A DNA stretch of 38,613 nt from Vagococcus allomyrinae (GCF_017829975.1 NZ_JAEEGA010000029.1:1-38613); one strand, 5' to 3'; counted from the first letter of the stretch, positions 19,354-27,505 are shown. Notes: generated by a model from the letters alone, not told the origin. Numbers and translations: made by a program.

Positions 19354-19397
19354 ACTAAAATTTATTTTAGTATAACTTATTTTACCAAAAAAAACAA
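19354..19397 (-). promoter_or_regulatory. Promoter and operator-like palindrome of the HTH gene
   Basis: On the minus strand TTGTTT (19392-19397), 17 bases, TATACT (19369-19374). The perfect palindrome ACTAAAA-TTTA-TTTTAGT (19354-19371) overlaps the end of the -10 and the start site, a place where a bound repressor would block initiation. Confidence 0.6.
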
Positions 19398-19406
19398 GTG
19401 TCCCCC

Positions 19407-19436
19407 TTGACAAACACGAACGTATATTCGTATAAT
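19407..19436 (+). promoter_or_regulatory. Promoter with a LexA-like SOS box
   Basis: Consensus TTGACA (19407-19412), 18 bases, TATAAT (19431-19436). The spacer holds CGAACGTATATTCG (19417-19430). This matches the Gram-positive LexA/DinR box CGAAC-N4-GTTCG except for one base (A for G in the right half). Binding there would repress the 19472 gene. It is back to back with the HTH gene promoter. Confidence 0.65.
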
Positions 19437-19471
19437 AAAGATAACCAATACACTAGAAACGAGGGCTTTTT

Positions 19472-19756
19472 ATGGAAACATTCACTGGTACCGTCTCAAA
19501 ATTGAAAATTATTTCTTATGCTGAGCAACCCCTTGTTCGTTTTACTTTAACGACTGGTCAAGGGAACGCGATTAATTGTTTAATTCATCAAGACGCCTTA
19601 AATTTTCTTGCAGATGTCGAAGATTTATCAACCATTGCTGCCTTCGGTTATTTCAATCAGCGTCGCCAATTTATTTTAAGAAAATATACGGTAATCGGTT
19701 TATCCAGCATCCAGTACTTTTATCAAACTAGTCCCTATCCCCATGCTAAAAGCTGA
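19472..19756 (+). CDS. Small OB-fold-like protein under a LexA-like box
   Basis: 94 residues with no family name recognised. The pattern of strands (FTGTVSKLKIISYAE, VRFTLTTGQGNAINCLIH, STIAAFGYFNQRRQFILRKY) resembles an OB fold of the single-stranded nucleic-acid-binding type, with an internal helix near DALNFLAD and aromatic residues toward the end. The C-terminal tail is rich in tyrosine, serine and proline. ATG six bases after GAGGG. The LexA-like box over its promoter suggests induction by DNA damage, which would suit a role with single-stranded DNA; both are inferences. It is the only gene in its unit and ends before a long hairpin. Confidence 0.7.
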   Translation: METFTGTVSKLKIISYAEQPLVRFTLTTGQGNAINCLIHQDALNFLADVEDLSTIAAFGYFNQRRQFILRKYTVIGLSSIQYFYQTSPYPHAKS

Positions 19757-19806
19757 AGACAAATAAGACAAGAGATAATCAACACTATCTCTTGTCCTAT
19801 TTGTCT
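19757..19806. terminator. Long hairpin after the OB-fold-like gene
   Basis: Arms of 21 bases (19757-19777 and 19786-19806) pair with one mismatch around an eight-base loop. It starts right after the stop codon. No true T-run follows on either strand, so efficient intrinsic termination is uncertain. The remainder of 19807-20045 shows no gene or other clear feature. Confidence 0.5.
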
Positions 19807-20045
19807 ATCAAGATCGCAGCAACTAGGCTCCAGTTGATCTCTTAGATCACTTTAGTAAAACCGATTACTTTTTTCAGAGCTATCCCCAAAATTATCCCAA
19901 GTACTCTCAACTAGTTCCACCATCCCCCTCTCCTATTAATCAGTTCGTCTCAATAGTCTGGCATTTTTTATCACCATCATAACTGATACATCGAAAAAGT
20001 AACGAAGATCAGCTTTCGAGTACCTTAGCCGCTTTTTTGTTACAG

Positions 20046-21899
20046 TTAACTATCCGCAAAATTACCAGTATACAATTGATAGTATTGTCCCTTCTCAGCA
20101 ATCAATGTTTCATGATCGCCACGCTCAATAATACGACCTTGAGCCATGACCATAATCGCTTCTGAATTTTTAACAGTCGACAAGCGATGGGCGATAACAA
20201 AAACCGTCCGCCCTTCCATTAAACCATCCATGCCTTTTTGGACTAATTGTTCGGTTCGGGTATCAATACTCGATGTGGCTTCATCTAAAATCATCACTGG
20301 TGGACTGGCGACAGCTGCACGAGCAATGGCGATTAACTGGCGTTGACCACCAGATAAATTGCCCCCATCTCCTGATAAACAGGTGTCATACCCTTGTGGC
20401 AGTCGCATAATAAAGTCATGAGCATTCGCTATTTTGGCAGCTTCGACGATCTCCTCATCGGTTGCCCCTAATTTTCCATAGCGAATGTTTTCAGCCACAG
20501 TTCCTGTAAATAAATGAGTATCTTGTAGCACAATACTAAGTGAGCGACGTAAATCAGCTTTCTTAATCTTATTAATATTGATGTCATCATAACGAATCTT
20601 GCCATCTGCTAAATCATAGAAGCGATTAATCAAGTTGGTAATCGTTGTTTTACCAGCACCTGTCGCCCCGACAAAGGCAATTTTCTGACCTGGTTCTGCG
20701 AATAAGGAAACATGATGCAACACTAATTTATCAGGAACATACCCAAAGTCCACATCATGAAAACGAATATCTCCTTTCAATTCTGTGTAGCTAATACTAC
20801 CATCGCCATGAGGGTGTTTCCACGCCCAAAGCCCTGTTTTAGTGGACGTTTCTTTTAGGATGCCATCGTCAATCTGAGCATTGACTAATGTGACATAGCC
20901 TTGATCAACCTCGGGTGTTTCATCCATTAAGCTAAAGATCCGTTTCGCTCCAGCAATTGCTATGGTGACAGCATTGACTTGAGCTGAAATCTGTCCGATT
21001 GGCGCACTAAAGGTTTTAGATAAGGTTAAAAAAGCCGCGATGGTCCCTAAGGTAACAGTTCCCATACCATTTAACGCTAAAAGCCCTCCAACAAAGGCAA
21101 TACAAACGTATTGAATGGCCCCGATGTTCATGGCAATCGGCATCAACATATTGGTCAATCGGTTAGCTGAGCGTCCATACTTTCGGAGAGTTTCATTTTT
21201 TTTATCAAAATCTGTTAAGGCTTGTGACTCATGCGTAAAGACCTTCACCACTTTTTGACCGTTAATCATCTCTTTAATATACCCATTTAAGTCACCAATG
21301 GCCGTCTGTTGGGCCATAAATAACTTAGCGGCTTTAGCGCTTAACTTGCTGGAAACCGCAATTGTAATCGCAACAAAGATAAACACGACAACGCTAAGTG
21401 GCACGCTCAAAGCTAACATGGACACTGTGACAGAGATAATCGTGAAAAGTGATGACAATAATTGGGGCATACTTTGGGAAAAGAATTCTCGCAAAGTATC
21501 CGTATCATTGGTATAAAAACTCATAACATTTCCATGTGTATGGGTGTCAAAATAGCGGATTGGCAGACGTTGCATATGAGCGAACATATTGTCACGAATC
21601 TTCTTTTGAATCCCTTGTGAGACAACTACCATCATTCGATTGTAGAAATAAGTCGTGCTGACGCCGATTAAATACACCACGGCCATCATCATAATTAACT
21701 TCAATAGCCCGGTATACACTGGATTGGTTACACCCATCAACGACGGCAAATAATTATCGATTAAATGTTGAATAAAAAATGAACTGGACACATTGGCAAA
21801 GGTGCTGATTAAAATAAAAACAAATACTACCGCTAAGATTAACTTATACTTGCCTGTTAACTCACTTAGTAACCGGCTCATAGTACTTTTAGGCTTCAT
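20046..21899 (-). CDS. Heterodimeric ABC exporter, subunit with consensus ATP site
   Basis: Type IV ABC half-transporter of 617 residues: six transmembrane helices (about 20-320), an inserted charged segment near 330-365, then the nucleotide-binding domain with Walker A GATGAGKTT (about 410), signature LSGGQRQ (about 510), Walker B VMILDEATSS with the catalytic glutamate, and the H-loop IAHRLS. It pairs with the adjacent subunit, as in LmrCD, BmrCD or EfrAB, which export hydrophobic drugs; the substrate here is unknown. The coding region overlaps the end of the upstream gene by 11 bases, so the two are translationally coupled. The ATG is 11 bases after GGAGG; a TTG one codon earlier is the alternative. 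Confidence 0.9.
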   Translation of the reverse strand: MKPKSTMSRLLSELTGKYKLILAVVFVFILISTFANVSSSFFIQHLIDNYLPSLMGVTNPVYTGLLKLIMMMAVVYLIGVSTTYFYNRMMVVVSQGIQKKIRDNMFAHMQRLPIRYFDTHTHGNVMSFYTNDTDTLREFFSQSMPQLLSSLFTIISVTVSMLALSVPLSVVVFIFVAITIAVSSKLSAKAAKLFMAQQTAIGDLNGYIKEMINGQKVVKVFTHESQALTDFDKKNETLRKYGRSANRLTNMLMPIAMNIGAIQYVCIAFVGGLLALNGMGTVTLGTIAAFLTLSKTFSAPIGQISAQVNAVTIAIAGAKRIFSLMDETPEVDQGYVTLVNAQIDDGILKETSTKTGLWAWKHPHGDGSISYTELKGDIRFHDVDFGYVPDKLVLHHVSLFAEPGQKIAFVGATGAGKTTITNLINRFYDLADGKIRYDDININKIKKADLRRSLSIVLQDTHLFTGTVAENIRYGKLGATDEEIVEAAKIANAHDFIMRLPQGYDTCLSGDGGNLSGGQRQLIAIARAAVASPPVMILDEATSSIDTRTEQLVQKGMDGLMEGRTVFVIAHRLSTVKNSEAIMVMAQGRIIERGDHETLIAEKGQYYQLYTGNFADS

Positions 21900-23631
21900 C
21901 AAAATCCCCACCTCCTTGAATTTGTGTGTGATAAATTTCCTGATAGATTTGATTACTTGCTAATAATTCATCATGTGTGCCAATCCCATTAACCTGGCCC
22001 CCTTCTAATACGATAATTCGATCGGCTTCCTGAATCGAGGATATCCTTTGGGCGATAATCAATTTTGTGGTCGCAAGAATTTCCTCACGAAATGCGCGAC
22101 GGATCATTCCATCAGTCTTTGTATCGACTGCACTAGTTGAATCATCTAAGATTAACACTTTTGGTTTTTTCAATAAGGCACGAGCAATACACAGGCGTTG
22201 GCGTTGGCCTCCAGAGACGTTGGTTCCACCTTCTTCAATAAAGGTGTCATACCCTTTAGACAGCTGTTGAATAAACTCATCTGCTTGAGCTAATTGACAA
22301 GCATGAACAAGTTCTTGTTCCGTGGCCTTGGGATTTCCCCATAATAAATTTTCTTTAATCGTGCCAGAAAACAACAAATTATTTTGAGGGACCATCGCCA
22401 CTTCGTTTCGTAAAACATCGATATCATAATCCCCCACATCGCGCCCTCCGATTGAGACACTGCCAGTTGTCGCGTCATACAGTCGAGGGATTAACTGGAC
22501 GAGCGTTGTTTTAGAACTACCTGTCCCGCCGACAATGCCAATGGTTTCACCTGAAGCAATCGTCAAATTGGCATCGATCAAACATAATTTTGTCTGGTCT
22601 TTGACATAGCTAAAATTCACATGATTAAACCTAATCGCCCCATCAGCGACTGTCATAACGGGTTGTTTGGCTACTCGTTGATCCGGTTCCTCTTGAAGCA
22701 CTTCCACAATCCGCTCGGCTGATGAACGAGCAATAATGATTTGTACAAATACAACTGATAATAGCATTAAATTCATCAAGATTTGCATAACATAAGCAAA
22801 CATGCTCATAAAATTCCCAGTTGTCAGCTCATTTGAGACAATCAAATGAGCACCAATCCAGGCTATCACCAAAATACATAAATAAGTAAAAAATTGAATG
22901 GTTGGCATATTGTAAGCCACAATTTTTTGACCTTTCGTAAATGCCTGGCAGATTTTTAACGAAATAGTCGTAAATTTATCCGTTTCTACGTCTTCTTTGA
23001 CAAACGATTTCACCACCCGAATCCCTTGCAAATTTTCTTGGACCACATTGTTTAGTTGATCATAAGTTGCCAAGGCCTGCATAAAATAAGGATGAGCTTT
23101 TTTAGCAATATAAAATAATAACCCGCCTAAAAGTGGTACCACGACGGTAAACATTAAACCGATCTTGACACTAATGGTGTAAACCAAAAACAAGGTAAAA
23201 CAAACCATACAAATAGCTCGTACTGCTTGCCGGATAATCGCTTGATAAGCTAACAACACATTACTAATATCTGTTGTCAATCGTGTAACTAAACTATCTG
23301 ATGAAAAATTGTCAATATTAGCAAAGGAAAAGCGTTGTATTTGCGAAAAAATATCATGACGCAGATTAGTTGAAAAACCAGTGGCCGCTGTAGCTGCCGC
23401 TGAACCGCTCAAACAGCCAAACAGTAAGGACAAACAAGCCATACCAATTAATATCGTCCCCATTTTTGTTACATAGGACATATCCCCTTGACTAATCCCC
23501 TTGTCAATCAACATAGCCATAAAAAAGGGAATCAATACCTCCATTACGACTTCCAAAACCATCAATCCCGAAGCCAACAAGGTCGGTTGGCGGTATTCTC
23601 TGATCGACTTCATCAGTGTTTTAATCATCAT
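21889..23631 (-). CDS. Heterodimeric ABC exporter, subunit with degenerate ATP site
   Basis: First gene of the exporter pair, 580 residues. Six transmembrane helices (about 15-310) precede the nucleotide-binding domain. Walker A is GGTGSSKTT and the signature VSGGQRQ. The Walker B ends in LILDDST, with aspartate where the catalytic glutamate is expected, and the H-loop histidine is glutamine (IIAQRISS). Such a non-hydrolysing site is normal for one partner of heterodimeric exporters (LmrC and EfrA types), so this is not a broken gene. The leader of about 270 bases carries two terminator-like hairpins, which suggests attenuation. A six-codon frame (ATG at AAGGAGTTATG) overlaps the start region. 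Confidence 0.92.
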   Translation of the reverse strand: MMIKTLMKSIREYRQPTLLASGLMVLEVVMEVLIPFFMAMLIDKGISQGDMSYVTKMGTILIGMACLSLLFGCLSGSAAATAATGFSTNLRHDIFSQIQRFSFANIDNFSSDSLVTRLTTDISNVLLAYQAIIRQAVRAICMVCFTLFLVYTISVKIGLMFTVVVPLLGGLLFYIAKKAHPYFMQALATYDQLNNVVQENLQGIRVVKSFVKEDVETDKFTTISLKICQAFTKGQKIVAYNMPTIQFFTYLCILVIAWIGAHLIVSNELTTGNFMSMFAYVMQILMNLMLLSVVFVQIIIARSSAERIVEVLQEEPDQRVAKQPVMTVADGAIRFNHVNFSYVKDQTKLCLIDANLTIASGETIGIVGGTGSSKTTLVQLIPRLYDATTGSVSIGGRDVGDYDIDVLRNEVAMVPQNNLLFSGTIKENLLWGNPKATEQELVHACQLAQADEFIQQLSKGYDTFIEEGGTNVSGGQRQRLCIARALLKKPKVLILDDSTSAVDTKTDGMIRRAFREEILATTKLIIAQRISSIQEADRIIVLEGGQVNGIGTHDELLASNQIYQEIYHTQIQGGGDFDEA

Positions 23632-23669
23632 CTTCTTCCATAACTCCTTTTCGTATTTTTTTCAACACA

Positions 23670-23719
23670 CAAAAAAGCCCTGTTTATCAATTGGTCTTAT
23701 GTGATCGATAAACACGGCT
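23670..23719 (-). terminator. Leader terminator just upstream of the ABC exporter genes
   Basis: On the minus strand AGCCGTGTTTATC (23707-23719) pairs with GATAAACAGGGCT (23676-23688), 12 of 13 positions, followed by six Ts. It sits about 40 bases before the start codon. A 11-codon frame with ATG at 23722 (MSRVYRSHKTN) spans the left arm and loop and stops at the base of the right arm, but it lacks a convincing ribosome site. Confidence 0.75.
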
Positions 23720-23843
23720 CATTGTTAGTAGTTGCTTATTTAGTTGTCAGTTGTTAAGGTCACTTACTTTCCGACTTAACGAAGAACTGCCTCGTGAAGT
23801 TGGATTCAAGCTACGATATAGGGCAGGTGATAATCTTCCCTAT

Positions 23844-23888
23844 AAATAAAAAAAAAAGCGTAAACCCGTCGTCTGGGATTACGCTTTT
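23844..23888 (-). terminator. Terminator-like hairpin at the 5' end of the exporter leader
   Basis: On the minus strand, arms 23875-23888 and 23854-23867 pair at 13 of 14 positions around a seven-base loop. About ten Ts follow. It would form roughly ten bases after transcription starts, an unusual place for an intrinsic terminator and typical of attenuation. Confidence 0.65.
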
Positions 23889-23905
23889 CGCTACTCAATT
23901 ACGTT

Positions 23906-23935
23906 AGTATACAAAATTTCCTAATCTTTTGTCAA
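23906..23935 (-). promoter_or_regulatory. Promoter of the ABC exporter operon
   Basis: On the minus strand TTGACA (23930-23935), 18 bases, TATACT (23906-23911). This is a strong match, with an expected start near 23899. Confidence 0.75.
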
Positions 23936-24042
23936 GCTAATTTTTTACGTTTAATCTAGGAAATGGCTTTTTTATTTGCCTCAGTCTCTAGTCCAGCTCA
24001 CTCTTCAAGCCAAGCAGACTAAATCAATTAGAGTCATTTTTC

Positions 24043-24075
24043 AAAAAAAAAAAACCACCGCAAGCTTGGCGGTGG
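24043..24075 (-). terminator. Terminator downstream of the DUF975 gene
   Basis: Perfect stem CCACCGC/GCGGTGG (24055-24061 and 24069-24075), seven-base loop, followed on the minus strand by 12 Ts. It lies about 145 bases after the DUF975 stop codon. Confidence 0.8.
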
Positions 24076-24221
24076 AAATGAAGGTTGTTATTTACTCTAG
24101 TAGGAGTAAGTATGAAAACCAATTCGGGATAACTGGCATACAAACAGTATACGCAATAAAGATAAATTTTCTCTGTCACTTCTATGAATTAAACATAATA
24201 GTTTTATGAGAAAAACCTCAT

Positions 24222-25145
24222 TTAAAAACTAGTCCATTCATCTTCTTCAGTCACCTCAATGGGGTTTTCTTCATACCCAGCTGTTTCAGCTAAATAACGA
24301 TCTTTTGAGATATCTCGATAAAAAGCCGCTTTTGTGGCATTTTTATAAGGTTCTAAGAATAAGTAGCCAATTCCTAGCGTCAGAACAGAAACTAGTTCCC
24401 ATCCAAGAAAACTTAAATCAATATAGAACAAACGCCCTTTATGGCCTTCCATTAATAACTTACTCTCTGTGATATAATTGTTTGCCGATAAACTCTGGGT
24501 ATCCGTGTGTTCTGAAAGATCCTTATAAATATAAAAGGACTGAGAATAAGCATAACCCTTAATAATACCCGGAATCACAAACAACAGACTCCATAAAAAT
24601 GTAAAAACAGAAATTAAAATTTGCACTAACAACAATGGAACAAAGTCCTTACCATTAAACATTCTAAACTGGTCATTTTTAGGTTGAATTTTGCGATTTG
24701 GGTTACGATAAACCTCTAAAAAGGTAAAGGATATCCCGATCGTCATAAAACCTATGACCAAATTAAAGAGCCAACTAAAGATAGAACTGCCATTTGGCAT
24801 AATATTGACTGAGCTATTAACGCCTAAATCATCTAAAAAATCAGTACTATTGATGGAATAATTATAATCCTCAAGATCGTCAAATTCGTCATCCCAGTCC
24901 TCTAAATCAGAATCATCAAAGACATCTCCAGCTTGTTCAGTACGATAACCATTCGTACTTGAATCAAGATAGCTAAAAAAAGTAAAAGCTGCTATAAAGG
25001 ACAAAATCAACACAAAAATGACACTCCAGACAGCCAGTATTTTTAGTAGGGACGGTACGATATTCAATAATACAGCATCTTTCCAACGGCCCCTTAATAT
25101 ACCCTTGGCTTCAGCTTTTAACTCTGCACTTGTTTTGTTCACCAT
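24222..25145 (-). CDS. DUF975 family integral membrane protein
   Basis: 307 residues. The N terminus NKTSAELKAEAKGILRGRW is the DUF975 hallmark. Four to five hydrophobic segments follow (about 27-55, 120-145, 172-195 and 240-265). Between the first two is a long acidic loop with many Asp and Asn (about 65-112, including DDSDLEDWDDEFDDLEDY), which probably faces outside and is longer than usual for the family. The C terminus is acidic. The family function is not known. ATG follows AGGAGGAG closely. It has its own promoter (TTGGTT-N16-TAAAAT, 25176-25203) although it lies only 88 bases after the CLC gene, so part of its expression may come from fluoride-controlled read-through. Confidence 0.88.
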   Translation of the reverse strand: MVNKTSAELKAEAKGILRGRWKDAVLLNIVPSLLKILAVWSVIFVLILSFIAAFTFFSYLDSSTNGYRTEQAGDVFDDSDLEDWDDEFDDLEDYNYSINSTDFLDDLGVNSSVNIMPNGSSIFSWLFNLVIGFMTIGISFTFLEVYRNPNRKIQPKNDQFRMFNGKDFVPLLLVQILISVFTFLWSLLFVIPGIIKGYAYSQSFYIYKDLSEHTDTQSLSANNYITESKLLMEGHKGRLFYIDLSFLGWELVSVLTLGIGYLFLEPYKNATKAAFYRDISKDRYLAETAGYEENPIEVTEEDEWTSF

Positions 25146-25175
25146 AACTCCTCCTATAAAGAAACATCTTGCTTC

Positions 25176-25203
25176 ATTTTATCATAGTTCATTAAATAAC
25201 CAA
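25176..25203 (-). promoter_or_regulatory. Promoter of the DUF975 gene
   Basis: On the minus strand TTGGTT (25198-25203), 16 bases, TAAAAT (25176-25181). The short spacer makes it a moderate match. Confidence 0.5.
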
Positions 25204-25233
25204 ATAGATTTTATAAATAATCAGCATTTTTTC

Positions 25234-26439
25234 TCATGACAATACTGTCACCTTTTTCCCTTTAAGCTGAGCACTGTAAATTCCTTCTCCTCCTGAACAG
25301 AGATAACTAATGACACAAACAATCAATAACCAAGCGGCTCCCTCACTTCCAAACAGTTCAATTCCCATAATGAAACAAGCTAAAGGTGTGTTAGTTGCAC
25401 CGGCGAACACCCCAACAAACCCAAGGGCCGCAACAAAACTAACTGGCAAAGCACTCATCTGAGCCAAGGTACTGCCCAAAGTGGCACCAATTTCAAACAA
25501 GGGTGTCACTTCACCACCTTGAAATCCCGCCCCTAAAGAGAAAACCGTAAATAGAAGTTTATTTAAAAAATCAAAAGGCAGTTGTTCACCGTTAAAGGCA
25601 TCTGTTAGTAAAGGCAAGCTTAACCCTAAATAACGAGTACTTTGGTATAAAAAGACCAATAATAAGACAACACCGCTGCCGATTGCTGCTCGCCAAAAAG
25701 GATTGGGAAACAATTGACGGTATAGTTGTTTAAGCTTAGCAATCCCACGGCTAAATAGACGACTGGTAAGGCCAAATATAATTGCAAAAGCGCAGATCAA
25801 CCCAATTAGTTTAAGGTTAGTATGGGGAATACTGCCCATCTCATAACGTCGATGTTCCACTCCAAAAAAAGTTGTGACAAAATTAGCCAGCAAGGCGGTC
25901 ATTAAACTTGGTATCAGCCCTTTAGTGCTTAATTTTCCAATGGCTAAAACCTCTAAGGAAAAAATAGTCCCTGCTATCGGCGTGCCAAAAACCGCACTAA
26001 ATCCACCACTGATGCCACAAATCATCAGCAAATAACGATGCCGTTCCTCAATATGCCATAACTTGCCAACATATTCAGCCATCGTTCCACCCATTTGAAC
26101 CGCAGTCCCTTCTCGCCCAACTGAGCCACCAAAAAGATGGGTCGTGAGGGTGCCAAAAAGCGTTAAAGGAAGCATTTGCCAAGGAATAGATTCCTCGCCG
26201 CCATTAGCCTGATCAATGATCAAATTATTGCCACGGCTAGCATTACCACCGAAACGAAGATACAACCAAGTAAAAAGGACACCTGCCAATGGCAAGCAAA
26301 AAATCAACCAGCTATTGGCCTCCCGAACTGCCGTCACAAAAGATAAGCTGGTTAAGAAAAATGCCGATAAACTCCCACTGCCACCCCCAATACATATGAT
26401 AATACCTAGCCACTTACTGATAGTTTTCAAAATTGCCAT
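25234..26439 (-). CDS. CLC-family fluoride/proton antiporter (CLC-F type)
   Basis: Membrane antiporter expected to expel fluoride in exchange for protons. About 401 residues with ten or more hydrophobic segments. GREGT replaces the GREGP of chloride CLCs while keeping the gating glutamate. GNNLI stands where chloride transporters have GSGIP, so the chloride-coordinating serine is missing; both changes are those described for the CLC-F group. GGEVTPLFEIGA is the third filter segment. A fluoride riboswitch directly upstream supports the substrate strongly. The start is uncertain: the ATG chosen lies nine to ten bases after GGGGGA; the ATG eight codons earlier is only two bases after GAGG. Confidence 0.9.
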   Translation of the reverse strand: MAILKTISKWLGIIICIGGGSGSLSAFFLTSLSFVTAVREANSWLIFCLPLAGVLFTWLYLRFGGNASRGNNLIIDQANGGEESIPWQMLPLTLFGTLTTHLFGGSVGREGTAVQMGGTMAEYVGKLWHIEERHRYLLMICGISGGFSAVFGTPIAGTIFSLEVLAIGKLSTKGLIPSLMTALLANFVTTFFGVEHRRYEMGSIPHTNLKLIGLICAFAIIFGLTSRLFSRGIAKLKQLYRQLFPNPFWRAAIGSGVVLLLVFLYQSTRYLGLSLPLLTDAFNGEQLPFDFLNKLLFTVFSLGAGFQGGEVTPLFEIGATLGSTLAQMSALPVSFVAALGFVGVFAGATNTPLACFIMGIELFGSEGAAWLLIVCVISYLCSGGEGIYSAQLKGKKVTVLS

Positions 26440-26477
26440 GTCTGCCATTCCCCCAATAATCATTTCCTCAGCAACGC

Positions 26478-26528
26478 AAAAAGACCCCTGCTAAAAATGG
26501 ATAGACTCATCCACTTGTAACAGGCGTC
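26478..26528 (-). terminator. Expression-platform terminator of the fluoride riboswitch
   Basis: On the minus strand 26518-26528 pairs with 26483-26493 (10 of 11, including one G-U) and is followed by five Ts. The interior holds TGGAT/ATCCA. The left arm includes the GACGCC segment of the riboswitch core, so ligand binding and termination compete: fluoride should allow read-through. Confidence 0.75.
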
Positions 26529-26580
26529 ATTAATTTATTTTCATAAATAGTTAAAGGCGAACACCATCACCGCGATAACT
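26519..26580 (-). promoter_or_regulatory. Fluoride riboswitch (crcB motif)
   Basis: The minus strand carries GGTGATGGTGTTCGCC (26556-26571), then a variable hairpin region, then AATGACGCCTG (26521-26531). These are the conserved core elements of the fluoride aptamer in the right order and spacing. It sits between a promoter (26615-26643) and the CLC gene and overlaps a terminator. Confidence 0.92.
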
Positions 26581-26614
26581 TGTCACTAGCTATCTGTATT
26601 AACTTGTTGCTCTA

Positions 26615-26643
26615 ACTATATCATAAAAGCTAAACGATAACAA
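26615..26643 (-). promoter_or_regulatory. Promoter of the fluoride-responsive unit
   Basis: On the minus strand TTGTTA (26638-26643), 17 bases, TATAGT (26615-26620). Transcription would start near 26608, about 30 bases before the aptamer. Confidence 0.65.
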
Positions 26644-26653
26644 ATTGATTCGC

Positions 26654-27478
26654 TTATTTTTTTCGAGCGACCAAGGCAATCGTTTGATTCGTTTTTTGAA
26701 AGGACCCGCCAGCAACATCAGCCATCCATTCAATCACCTCAAAGCCAGCAGCATTAAGTTCACACTTTAAACGAGTTTGATCAAAATATTGGTACCAGAT
26801 GTTATAAACCTCTGTTTTATCTACTGTCAGCACAATACTTTGCTCCAACACAGCAAAGTCAGAGTATTTTTTGACCTGACTCACAACACTGTGTTCCTGC
26901 TGGCACCAAAAGCCTGGCCCAGAAACAGCGTACCAATCACGAGTTTCCACAACCTTTTGATACTTAGCTATTGAAAAAACATCTAAAAATAACTTGCCTC
27001 CAACTTTTAAACTGCCAGAGATATTTTTTAAGACCCGCTGTCGTTCCCTTGGATCAAGGGCCCCGTAATCACAATAGATCATTAATGCTAGATCATAGGA
27101 TTGGTCCCCTTGCCATTCCAAATAGTTCAGGCAATGGTAATTAATCGATAGCCCCATTTTCTGAGCAGTAGAGGTTGCGTACGCAATCGATCTTTCAGAA
27201 AAATCAACACCTGTCACCTGATGCTCACCTCCTAATAATTGACAATATAACCCAGGACCACAGCCAAAATCAATAACCCGTTCCCCAGCCTCGACTAAAT
27301 TGGTTGTAATAAAAGCTGCTGATTTTTGGATAAATGACCAATTCCGACTTGCTAACTCAACTTCCTGACTTAAATGAGTTGTCAATAATTGCTCAGAGAT
27401 ATAAGGTTCTTGCCAAAACTGACGGTCACCTTTCTCAAATCGTGCCACATTTTCCGCTTTCTTCAATAAGTCAAACAT
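26654..27478 (-). CDS. Class I SAM-dependent methyltransferase
   Basis: 274 residues. Rossmann methyltransferase core with motif I VIDFGCGPGLYCQLL (about 70-84), the acidic end of strand 2 in VTGVDFSERSI, motif for strand 4 DLALMIYCDYGAL (about 135), and LKVGGKLFLDVFS near 166. The N-terminal helical segment and the aromatic C-terminal part (VYNIWYQYFDQ, GFEVIEWMADVAGG) probably shape the substrate site. The substrate cannot be read; small molecules are more likely than rRNA for this arrangement, which is inference. ATG eight bases after GGAGG. It is preceded by a leader of about 235 bases with complex structure and a terminator, so its expression seems conditional. Confidence 0.88.
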   Translation of the reverse strand: MFDLLKKAENVARFEKGDRQFWQEPYISEQLLTTHLSQEVELASRNWSFIQKSAAFITTNLVEAGERVIDFGCGPGLYCQLLGGEHQVTGVDFSERSIAYATSTAQKMGLSINYHCLNYLEWQGDQSYDLALMIYCDYGALDPRERQRVLKNISGSLKVGGKLFLDVFSIAKYQKVVETRDWYAVSGPGFWCQQEHSVVSQVKKYSDFAVLEQSIVLTVDKTEVYNIWYQYFDQTRLKCELNAAGFEVIEWMADVAGGSFQKTNQTIALVARKK

Positions 27479-27505
27479 CCGATCTACCTCCAGTTTTAAT
27501 AACAC

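Larger units (their letters stand above)
23632..24221. other. 590-base intergenic region with ABC exporter leader
   Basis: From right to left it holds about 145 bases behind the DUF975 gene without a clear feature, a terminator (24043-24075), about 100 bases without a feature, the exporter promoter (23906-23935), a 5'-proximal hairpin (23844-23888), a TATAGGG/CCCTATA stem (23817-23844) and a second terminator (23670-23719) just before the exporter genes. No protein gene of credible length is present. Confidence 0.75.

Noticed and set aside
23613-23640. Six-codon frame ATG GAA GAA GAT GAT GAT TAA overlapping the exporter start
   Set aside because: The AAGGAG is only two bases from its ATG, so translation is doubtful; noted only as a curiosity beside the leader.
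24101-24132. Six-codon plus-strand frame (MKTNSG) after AGGAG
   Set aside because: Too short, no promoter seen, and no downstream gene on that strand that it could regulate.
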